DNA of 64,000 nt from assembly GCA_028583685.1 (NCBI GenBank), contig JAMXIF010001119.1:3397097-3461096 (forward strand). The letters run 5' to 3'. Positions within the stretch are counted from its first letter, which is position 1. The number at the start of each line of letters is the position of its first letter. The stretch comes from Petaurus breviceps papuanus (Eukaryota > Chordata > Mammalia > Diprotodontia > Petauridae). Positions 56,357 to 64,000 of the stretch are shown piece after piece. The notes beneath the pieces are model-generated. The model was given only the letters and a program-made list of their open reading frames with translations, ran no database searches and had not been told where the DNA came from. The position numbers were made by a program, and so were the translations under genes.

Positions 56357-56874
56357 CAGTAGACTCCAGTGGTTCCCCATTACCTGCACAATCAAATATA
56401 AAGTTTACTTTTAAAACTTTTTGTACACTGGCCCTTCACACTTCCAAGTCCTCTCACACTTTATTGCCTTCCAAGGACACTGCTCTCCAGTGACAATGGC
56501 CTCCTTGTTCTTCCTAGAACAAAATGCTCCATGTCCAGAATCTGTGCATCTTCACTGGTGCCCCTTTTTGCCTAGAAAGCTCTCCTTCCTCATCTTCATT
56601 CCCTGACTTCCCTGTGGCTTTGAGTCTCAGCTAAAATCTTACCTTCAGAAAGCAACTTTTCCCACTCCCCTTTTAATGCTAGTAGTTTTCTTCTGTGTTT
56701 ATCTCCAATTTATCCTGTATATAGTGTTTGTGCACATCTCTGCATGTTTTCGCTGCCATTAGAAAGGAGACTCCTAGAGGGGAGGAACTGTTTTTGCCTT
56801 TCTTTTCTTCTTTGGTCCTTAGCACTTTGCCTGACATATAGTAAGTGCTTAATAAATGATCGTAGACTTACCAT

Positions 56875-57124
56875 AGGGCAGGTAAGGTGGTGCAATAGAA
56901 AGAGTTCCCTGCCTGAAATCAGGACTCATCTTTCTGAATGCAAATCTGACCTCAGACACTTACTAGCTGGGTGATCCTGGCCAAGTCACTTAACCCTGTT
57001 TGCCTTAATTTCCTCATCTGTAAAATGAGCTGGAGAAGGAGAGGGCAAACCACTCCAGAATCTTTGCGAAGAAAACCCCAAATGGGGTCATGAAGGGGGA
57101 CACAACTGAAAAAAATGAACAACA
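56875..57124 (+). mobile_element. MAR1-type SINE at the L2 3' end
   Basis: GGGCAGGTAAGGTGGTGCAA, ACTTACTAGCTGGGTGATCC, CAAATGGGGTCATGAAGGGG. Flanks AGACTTACC / AGACTTGCC. Confidence 0.88.
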
Positions 57125-57289
57125 AAAGACTTGCCTTAACTTGATTCTCATGATCCTATGACCTCTGACATGTAATGAGTTTCAAAATGATACTCCAGCA
57201 GCAGTACATTAGTTGTGAATACAAGACCATCCCATTCCCTTTCTAGGTCCTGGCTCCAATTGAAGTATACGAAGACAGCCCTGAAGAGA

Positions 57290-57495
57290 GACATTTGAGT
57301 GCAGTGGGAAAGGTGATGGATTTGGGGTCAGGGGACCTGAGGAAAAACCCTCGATTTACCTCTTGCCAACTAAATGGTCCCAAGAAAATTGCTTAATCTC
57401 TCTAGTCGTTATTTTTCTCACTTGCAAAATGAGGAAATTGGACAAAATGATCTTCTAATATTCTTTCTAGCACGTAATCCCTGATCTTATATGTC
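57290..57495 (+). mobile_element. MIR/THER1-type SINE
   Basis: GATGGATTTGGGGTCAGGGG, TTTTTCTCACTTGCAAAATG, TCTTTCTAGCACGTAATCCC. Confidence 0.65.
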
Positions 57496-57644
57496 TTAGC
57501 CAATTTGCGTGGATCAAAGGAGAGTCAGTCTGGAGAAGAAAATATTGGAAAGGGGATCTCCAGGAAGTTTTCAAATATAGGAATGATTCTCAGGTGGGAA
57601 GGTTCATTACATATAACAGGCATTTATGAAATATTTGTTAAATT

Positions 57645-57815
57645 AACAATGGCTAACATGTATCTAGCACCTTAAGGTTTGCAAAGTGCCTTAAAGACAT
57701 TATCTCATTTGACCCTCACATCGACCCTATGGGAGTTATAATTATTCCCATTTTACAGATGTGGAATCTTAGAGAGGTCAAATGACTTGCCTAGAATCAC
57801 ACAACTTCTTGTTGG
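57645..57815 (-). mobile_element. MIR-type SINE
   Basis: AAGGTTTGCAAAGTGCCTTA, ATCTCATTTGACCCTCACAT, CCCATTTTACAGATGTGGAA. Resumes weakly after the next SINE (TAGAATTTGAACTCTGG). Confidence 0.75.
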
Positions 57816-58068
57816 CATTTTTTTTCAGTAACTTTTGCCCTTTCATGACCCCAGTTAGGGCTTTCTTGGCAAAGATACTGGAGTGGTTTGCCATATTCTT
57901 CTCCAGTTCATTTTACAGATGAGGAAAGTGAGGCAAACAAGGATAAGTGACTTGCCCAGGATCACACAGCTAGTAAGTGTCTGAGGACAGATCTGAACTC
58001 AGGGAGATGAGTCTTCCTGACTCTAGGGTCAGTCCTCTATCTACTTCACCAAATAGCTAGCCAGTGTT
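57816..58068 (-). mobile_element. MAR1-type SINE inside MIR
   Basis: TGACCCCAGTTAGGGCTTTC, TGGCAAAGATACTGGAGTGG, AGTGACTTGCCCAGGATCAC, GTCTTCCTGACTCTAGGGTC. Confidence 0.87.
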
Positions 58069-58414
58069 TAAAGTAGAATTTGAACTCTGGTTTTCAAATA
58101 ATTGAACCAATAAGGAACCTAACTCCCCTTGAAACTGACAAAAAATTTTTCCCTTCTCACAAGTAAACAAAGATAAACAGACAAAAGGGGAGTTTAAGTC
58201 AAATGAAACAAAGAATTTAAGCACTATTAGAAGCTGCTAAGAGAAGCTGTGGCAAGTCTTCCCTGGAAGCTGGGGTTTTTTTTAAGGCAAATTCTCATTA
58301 AATTGGGATGTTTTAAATCATGAATTAGCCTACCTCTCCAGATGCCCTTTCAAATTTATAATTTTACAATTTCAAAATGACTCAGTATGGCTCGAACATG
58401 CAAGAGAATAAAAT
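58069..58414. other. Unclassified DNA
   Basis: No gene or repeat recognised beyond the MIR remnant at the left edge. Confidence 0.3.
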
Positions 58415-58620
58415 AAAACACATTCCGATAGCATTTTAAGGTTCCCAAAGCACCTTCCTTACAACTCGGAAACATCACAAGTATTATTATCTCCATTTTG
58501 CAGATGAGAAAAGAGACTTAGAGAGAGCCCTGTGCATGATCATACAGCTCTTAAGTGTTGGAGCCGACTCTCCTGACTCCAAGTGATGAATTCATACCAT
58601 TGCATCACAGTAAGAACCCT
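58415..58620 (-). mobile_element. MIR-type SINE
   Basis: AAGGTTCCCAAAGCACCTTC, ATCTCCATTTTGCAGATGAG, GAGCCGACTCTCCTGACTCC. Confidence 0.65.
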
Positions 58621-59215
58621 ATTTCCATTTGATCAGAGCTGAGTGGACCTGGCCTCACTTTTAGGCAGAGTCTCTCTCCAGCTCCTTTCCCAAACTACGA
58701 GGTTCTTCTTCATTGTGGCAATTACTGAGCAACACTGTCTTCCTGGCCTTCCCCTTTCCAAATTGAGCAATTAAAACAAAACAAAACAAAAAAAAAACAC
58801 CAACCCTATTTCGAGATGGTTTGCAATCTCAACTTCTTTCTGTAGAAAGAAACTCCTTCCCCCTCATTTCTCAACACAGTTGGGTGTGAGAGCATTTGTT
58901 GCTGGCAAGGAGTTTGTGTTTTCCCATTTATCTTCTTAGTGACATAGCCCTTTCAGTCTTAACTCTTACCCTGAGCACCATCTCATTCGGACTGAGTGGC
59001 TTTTATAGCCTCCCATTTGCTGACTTCCAAGCTGGCAGTGGGGATTTAGAGCCTTTCTGCAGCCAAAATACAATGTTCAATAAGTTACCTCACTTGTTCT
59101 AGCCTTTTGGAAGGAAGAAAAAGGTTCTATAACCTGCTTACAGGACAGACTGATCAGAACAGTAATCCCTGACCTGGCAATTTCCTCTGTGTAGGGTGGT
59201 ATGACCCAGAGGCAG
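58621..59215. other. Unclassified DNA
   Basis: (CAAAA)n run at about 58772-58797. No gene recognised. Confidence 0.3.
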
Positions 59216-59219
59216 CTAA

Positions 59220-59364
59220 AATAGAGAAGAAATAGTATTTGATTTGGTAATGGAAGACAGGTTCAAATCATAGCCCTACTAACTCTTTATATTTCCTTGA
59301 GTAAGTCACTTCACCTAAGCCTCCGTTTCCTTATCCAAAAAATTAAGAGGTTAAGCTAGATTGG
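59220..59364 (+). mobile_element. MIR/THER1-type SINE
   Basis: AGTAAGTCACTTCACCTAAG, CCTCCGTTTCCTTATCCAAA. Confidence 0.6.
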
Positions 59365-59798
59365 AGGTTCTTAACCTGGGGTCCATTAACTGGGATGGGC
59401 AAAAAAAATGTCTCTTTTATTTTCACCAGTCAGCATTTAGTCCACATGGCTGGTACACAGTAGGTGTTCAATAATGTTTTTTGACTTGACTAACTGCTAA
59501 CTAGAAGTCAGCATTTCCTTCAATAATGAATTTAAAGGGATGGCCAGGTGGCGCAGTGAGTAAGAGCACTGGCCCCAGAGTCGGGAGATCTGGGATCGAA
59601 TCCCTGGCTCAGATACTTAGCACCACACCCAGAAATAACTGTCCATGTAACCTTGAGCAAGATACTTAACCCCAATTGCTTTAAAAAAAAAACAATGAAT
59701 TTAACAGAAAAGGCATACATATGATTTTGATAAGGACCTGTTAACTTCACCAGACTGACAAAGGGGTCTATGACACAAAAAAAGGTTAAGAACCCTTG
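59365..59798. mobile_element. hAT-type non-autonomous element with a SINE inside
   Basis: GAGGTTCTTAACCTGGGGTC at the left opposes AAAAAGGTTAAGAACCC at the right. CACCAGACTGACAAAGGGGT precedes the right end. GCTAGA lies on both outer sides. An L2-like tail may also sit inside (near 59450-59480). Confidence 0.6.
59535..59693 (+). mobile_element. tRNA SINE, third form
   Basis: GGATGGCCAGGTGGCGCAGT, CACCACACCCAGAAATAACT, ATACTTAACCCCAATTGCTT, A tail. 10-bp duplication AATGAATTTA at 59525-59534 and 59694-59703. Confidence 0.88.
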
Positions 59799-59861
59799 TG
59801 CTAGAAGATCCTTTAGATTGTAGCTCCCCAATATTAGCAGAAAGCTAAATGGAACCATTCC

Positions 59862-60095
59862 AGGTAGAAAGCTTGGCCTGGAGTCAGGAAGATCTGAATT
59901 CAGATGTTTATTAGGTCTGTGGCCCTGGGGAAATAATTTAATCTCTATCTACCTCAGTTTCCTCAATTGTAAAATAAGGATAATAATAGCTCCTACCTCC
60001 CAGGGCTGTTGTAAGGATCAAATGAGATAATATTTGTAAAGCATTTAGTGTAATGCCTGGCACATAGTAGGTCCTTAATAAATGCTTGTTTTCTT
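59862..60095 (+). mobile_element. MIR-type SINE, near full length
   Basis: GGAGTCAGGAAGATCTGAAT, GTAAAATAAGGATAATAATA, GTAAGGATCAAATGAGATAA, CATAGTAGGTCCTTAATAAA. Confidence 0.75.
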
Positions 60096-60155
60096 CCTTC
60101 CTTTCAAAATAGTCAAATGAATCTATGATTTTAATATTCTATCCCACAGTACAGA

Positions 60156-60671
60156 TTGCAATCCCTCCAAGCCTGCCCATCTGTGCCAATCTTGTACATG
60201 CCCTCCTATAAGCGTGCCATAAGGGCTCTACCCAAAGTGCTGAAGTCTTTTCCCATTTCTCCTGACTTTGAGAGGATCCCAACAGACCCCTCAAGTTGTC
60301 TCATCCCCTCAACCTACCCTATCATTTTGATCATACATTACCCTGATGACGTCTTTTACTCCCCGCAATTCTTTCAAGGTCTCTTATATGCTATATGTTA
60401 CAGCCTGTTTACATTACAAAGTCCCCTGTCTTCTGAAGTACTCATGGTCAATTCTTTGGATTCTTCAGATTCTGTGGTTCAGTTTTTGATAGCATGTACC
60501 ATGAAGACCAGTTTGTTCCCACTAACACAGGCTGGGCAGAATGGCCTGGAGGTTGAGGTACTCCTTGTGCCAGAACTATCTGGAGAATGGGGCAAGGCTG
60601 CCATCCAGGATTTGTGTCTTGCTATTCACCAGGGCTGGGTCACAGCTTTTGACTTTGGAGAGGCTTTGTAA
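60156..60671 (+). other. Unassigned 171-codon open frame
   Basis: The longest uninterrupted frame free of simple repeats. The peptide (MQSLQACPSVPILYMPSYKR ... GWVTAFDFGEAL) shows no domain, signal peptide or motif I can name. The flanking DNA has no clear repeat. It may be chance, or a worn copy of a repeat or gene I do not recognise. Confidence 0.2.
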
Positions 60672-60825
60672 CCTGTCACTGAAAACCAGGCTGGTGAGCA
60701 GTTTGGACTTGTTTTTTAAGTCTGTTTACAAACCCCAGGCAATTCAGGTGGATTTATGGAAATGGTTGGTCCTTGTCCTTTTTTTCAATTCTTTTTAGTA
60801 AGCAGCCTTAGATCTTGATGGCTCG

Positions 60826-60950
60826 CTCCTTCCTTCCTTCCTTCCTTCCTTCCTTCCTTCCTTCCTTCCTTCCTTCCTTCCTTCCTTCCTTCCTTCCTTC
60901 CTTCCTTCCTTCCTTCCTTCCTTCCTTCCTTCCTTCCTTCCTTCCTTCCT
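60826..60950. repeat. (TTCC)n tetranucleotide repeat
   Basis: About 30 uninterrupted CTTC units, then a degenerate CCCTCCCTTCTC-type tail to about 61000. The Leu-Pro-Ser-Phe ORF across it is a by-product. Confidence 0.98.
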
Positions 60951-61259
60951 CCTTTCCCTCCCTTCTCTTCCCTCCCTTCTCTTCCCTTCCTTCTTTTTCC
61001 TCTCCTGACAGGAAGGTAAAGTATTAAGCAGGACTAACCTTTGTAAAACTCCATTAAGTCACTCGAGAGGAAGTAAAGGCTAAAAGATGTTCACGGCTGC
61101 CAGAGTATAGCCCCCCATTTATGTATTAGGGGTTGACAGTCTTAGGAAACCTGGTAAGAAGTACCAGTTGTGTAATCATTCACCAACTCAGGGTTTCCAC
61201 TTAAGTCATAGGCTTTATACTGACATGTAAATAACCAACAATAACTTTCAATTCAACTC
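60951..61259. other. Unclassified DNA
   Basis: After the degenerate TTCC tail, no gene or repeat recognised. Confidence 0.3.
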
Positions 61260-62280
61260 AGTATTTACTGAAGTAGTAAAGTGTACAAGTGCTACAGTGG
61301 ATAGAGAACCTGAGTTCAAATCCATCCTCAGACACTTACTAGCTGCATGACCCTTGGCAAGTCACTTAACCCTATTTGCCTCAGTTTCCTCACCTGTAAA
61401 ATGAGCTGGAGAAGGAAATGGAAAACCACCCCAGTATCTTTGCCAAGAAAATCCCAAATGGAATCACAAAAAGTCAGACATGACTGAAATGACTCAACAA
61501 AAGTATTTACTGAATGCCTGCTCTTCGACAGGCACTGTGCTAGGTGCTAGGGGAGAAATGTAAAACTCAAAAAGACTTAGCTCTCAAGAAGCTTATATTC
61601 TACTGGGAGAAAATAACAGGTACACAGATAAACACATGTAAAAATATATGCAGAGTAAATACAATGCATTTGAGCAAGGATGATGGGGTGGGGGAGAGGA
61701 AGGGCAGTACTTGAGATGGAATTTGAACAAAACAATCCTATAAGGAAGAGAAGAGAGCATTTTAGGCAAAGGGGGCATCCCAGGCAAAGGTAAAGAGGTG
61801 GGAGATGAATTTTGTGTACAGGGAATAGTACATAGGGCAATTTGGGTGAAATGGAGCATGAGTGAGGATGAGTAATGTGAGTAAGTAAAGAGAGATTAGA
61901 ACCAGATTGTAAAGGACTTTAATTCAGAAAAAAAGGAGTTTGATTTTATCCTAAAGGCAAAGAGAGTCATTGAAGCTTTGGGAATATCAATTTGGCAGCT
62001 GTGCAGAGGGTGGATTGGAGAGGGGAGGGCTTGGAAGCAGGGAAACCAAGTCAGAGCCTAGGACAAGAGAGGTCATGTGAGAGGTGATGAAGGCTTGGGA
62101 CCAGGGTGGTTGTTGTGTGAATGGACAGAAGGTGACAGATTTAAGAGTTGTCACCAAAATAGAACTGACAGGACCTGGGGACTGATTGTATATATTAGAT
62201 GGAACAGAGTGAAGTGTGCAAGATGACCCTGGTGTTTTGAACCTGAGTAGATGAAGGATGATGGTGCCTTCAAAAGAGAT
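61240..62280 (-). mobile_element. L2, about 0.8 kb, interrupted by MAR1
   Basis: AGTATTTACTGAATGCCTGC, GGCACTGTGCTAGGTGCTAG, CTCAAGAAGCTTATATTCTA, GGAGTTTGATTTTATCCTAA, GAATATCAATTTGGCAGCTG, AACTGACAGGACCTGGGGAC. The best-preserved minus-strand L2 here. Confidence 0.8.
61273..61501 (+). mobile_element. MAR1-type SINE inside L2
   Basis: GCTACAGTGGATAGAGAACC, AGCTGCATGACCCTTGGCAA, CAAATGGAATCACAAAAAGT. Duplication AGTATTTACTGAA at 61260-61272 and 61502-61514. Confidence 0.9.
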
Positions 62281-62291
62281 AGAGAAGTTAG

Positions 62292-62455
62292 AGGGGCAGC
62301 TAGGTGGTGCAGTGAATAGAGCGCTGGCCCTGGAGTCAGGAGGACCTGAGTTCAAATCCAGCCTCAGACACTTAACATTTACTAGCCATGTGACCTTGGG
62401 CAAGTCACTTAACACCAATTGCCCTCCAAAAAGCAAAAGAAAAGGAAAAAAAAAA
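62292..62455 (+). mobile_element. WSINE-type short tRNA SINE
   Basis: GAGGGGCAGCTAGGTGGTGC, GTTCAAATCCAGCCTCAGAC, CACTTAACACCAATTGCCCT, A-rich tail. Confidence 0.9.
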
Positions 62456-62544
62456 GAAAAAGTCAGATAATGGACTTGAACCTGCTCACAGATAAGAGGA
62501 ATAATCTTCATGTACCTCCAGTTTGTAGCTTGATGCTGGGCAAC

Positions 62545-62735
62545 TCTCATAGAGTTTTAGGGCTAGAAGGAACCACTATCTAGTCTATACTCACCCCCAT
62601 TTTACTGATGAGGAAACTGATTCCTAGAGAAGCAGTGACTCAACCCAAAGGACAGCTAGCTAGCACTGGAGCTAAAACTAATGCCAAAACATCCCAGCAA
62701 CCAACACAGTGCTTTTTCCAACGCACCATGACAGC
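62545..62735 (-). mobile_element. MIR/THER1-type SINE
   Basis: AGAGTTTTAGGGCTAGAAGG, CCATTTTACTGATGAGGAAA, CTAGCACTGGAGCTAAAACT. Confidence 0.7.
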
Positions 62736-63111
62736 ACCTCCCCAGCACATGCTAACTACCTCACCTCACTCTCCAGGTACCAGCCTTTCTGGTGTTAGAG
62801 TGTTTTATTAACATAATTATTTTGTTGAACTGCCAAATGTCCAGTTCCCTCCTCCTGCCTTTCTATTGTTTGGTCCCTCCCTTGTTTATAGAGTCCAGAG
62901 GTAAAATGAAAGCTTTGTTTCTTTATTTTGATTTCCTCAGTAAAATTTTAAACATGCAGGAAACACCCACCCATTCCCTAGATAAGTAGACTCTGACTTT
63001 CTTGCTATCCCAGCAAGATACACAGTCTGCTGTGATTGGGAGGGAGAAGGGTGGGAAAGGAGAATTCTATGTGTTCAGCTAGAAATCAGGAAAAAAACCC
63101 AACAAAGCAAT
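62736..63111. other. Unclassified DNA
   Basis: No gene or repeat recognised. Confidence 0.3.
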
Positions 63112-63272
63112 ATAGAGTGGTAGAAAGAACATCAGACTGGTTAATACTCAGGAATGCTGGGATCTAGTCTCAGTTCTACTGCCATTAATTTGCTGTGTGG
63201 CCTTGGGCAAGTTATTAACCTCTCTGGGCCTCAATAATCTATCCATAAAATGAGGAGGATGAACTAGATAGA
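63112..63272 (+). mobile_element. MIR/THER1-type SINE
   Basis: GGTAGAAAGAACATCAGACT, GTGTGGCCTTGGGCAAGTTA, CTCTCTGGGCCTCAATAATC. Confidence 0.7.
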
Positions 63273-64000
63273 AAAGTGGATGAGGAAGGGCTAAGAAGAA
63301 ATGTCTTACAGAAATTGCTTTTTAACCAAGGCCCTGAGGCTTTGGCACATTAACTCCACCCTTCTTCCATCATTTCTGGTTATAATAAAGCCAGCATTGA
63401 GAGAAGACCTAGAGAGATGAAATTTAATGTTGCAGAACAGAAGGTTAAATGAACAGTTCTGTGCAGAGACAGGAGTCAGCTTTCACCAGGTCCTGGGCCC
63501 CCAAAGGAAATAAGACATAAAAGGGAAACTAAAAAGACAGCTTCAAAAAGCCAAAATATACTTACATACACATTTTGCTGGTGTTTTCTATGCCAAACAC
63601 TCCCTTGCCTCTATTTAAGACACTTAGGCTATCTCAAATGATCTTCAGGGTATTGTGAAATTCTGAGGATGTGGAAGCTTTAAACTGATTTAAAGTTATA
63701 ATTGAAAAATGTTCTGTTGTTGTGTGTAACACTTTTGAAAAAGAAGGGCACATCCGCCAAACCAAAAACAAAAACCTATCACAATTCCAAAAAAGCTGGA
63801 AATTGATGCCCCCTGCTGCTGCCCTTCCCCGTCCCCCCGCCCCCTGGGGAGGAAAGCAAAAATTCCCATCATCTGTAGAAATGCTTCCTAGATCAAGACC
63901 AAATATTGGGAAATCATTTTTCACTTTGAATCTGGGTGATTTGTGTTATGATACTCCCCCTTCTCTCCTCTAACACTTCAACCACCCTGGTCCAGGCCCT
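63273..64000. other. Unclassified DNA at the right edge
   Basis: No repeat recognised. A C-rich patch at 63820-63850 has only a few CpGs and does not form an island. Overlapping ORFs on both strands (63634-63973) match nothing known. Confidence 0.3.

Noticed and set aside
60815-61027. 70-codon ORF of repeated Leu-Pro-Ser-Phe
   Set aside because: Translation of the (TTCC)n repeat.
61987-62550. Minus-strand ORF of 187 codons
   Set aside because: It runs through the antisense of a WSINE and an L2; the peptide mirrors SINE-derived text (LRLDLNSGPPDSRASA) seen in other SINE antisense frames.
63800-63860. C-rich patch considered as an MRAS CpG-island promoter
   Set aside because: It has too few CpGs, is short, and shows no exon-donor context.

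Overview
The window is vertebrate nuclear DNA, almost certainly from a marsupial. The clearest sign is the dense scatter of marsupial-type tRNA-derived SINEs. They fall into three forms: a long MAR1-like form ending in a CAGTTTCCTCATCTGTAAAATG / AAATGGGGTCA body; a short A-tailed WSINE-like form; and a third form with the phrase CACCACACCCAGAAATAACT. Older MIR/THER1-type SINEs, L2 copies and marsupial-type L1 3' ends lie between them. An Australian marsupial is my best guess because of the short SINE, but the species cannot be read from the sequence. Family names are from memory of the families, not from a library search.

Only one gene can be named with confidence. On the minus strand, 12284-12494 is the first coding exon of MRAS (muscle RAS, R-Ras3), with start codon, P-loop and switch I, a good 3' splice site upstream and a GT donor downstream. 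No other MRAS exon was found by eye. The left 12.3 kb is therefore read as the next intron. The right 51.5 kb is read as 5' UTR intron and/or upstream sequence. Neither a CpG island nor a promoter was recognised.

Layout. 1-12.3 kb: intron with MIR, L2, L1 3'-end and SINE copies and a repeat-poor block at 8.1-9.4 kb. 12.3-12.5 kb: MRAS exon. 13.9-16.3 kb: opposed L1 fragments, a dimeric SINE and two short SINEs with exact target duplications. 16.3-17.1 kb: pyrimidine-rich block. 18.6-19.1 kb: L2. 21-28.1 kb: L2, SINEs, a HAL1/L1-like fragment, a possible plus-strand exon at 26.8 kb, then an L1. 28.3-31.3 kb: nested SINEs and a 7SL-RNA-derived insertion inside an L2. 33.9-40.8 kb: L2, L1 3' ends, tetranucleotide repeats, LINE-tailed repeats. 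40.8-41.5 kb: a 53-62 bp minisatellite with a 10-base gap. 41.6-47.5 kb: nested MIR, L2, MITE and SINE. 48.1-48.6 kb: decayed RTE-type LINE end. 49.5-50.7 kb: hAT remnant, and a C2H2 zinc-finger fossil split by a palindromic MITE. 53.5-57.1 kb: SINEs, an L1, and an L2 with a long (CT)n tract holding a 100-base gap. 59.3-62.5 kb: hAT remnant with nested SINE, a (TTCC)n tract and a large L2. 62.7-64 kb: mostly unclassified.

I recognised no endogenous retrovirus, CRISPR array, tRNA or rRNA gene. Apart from the MRAS exon, the open reading frames here look like by-products of repeats and low-complexity DNA, with two exceptions flagged as uncertain (26.8 kb and 60.2 kb). I saw no multi-gene system; the most unusual items are the 7SL-derived insertion, the zinc-finger fossil, the minisatellite and the dimeric SINE.
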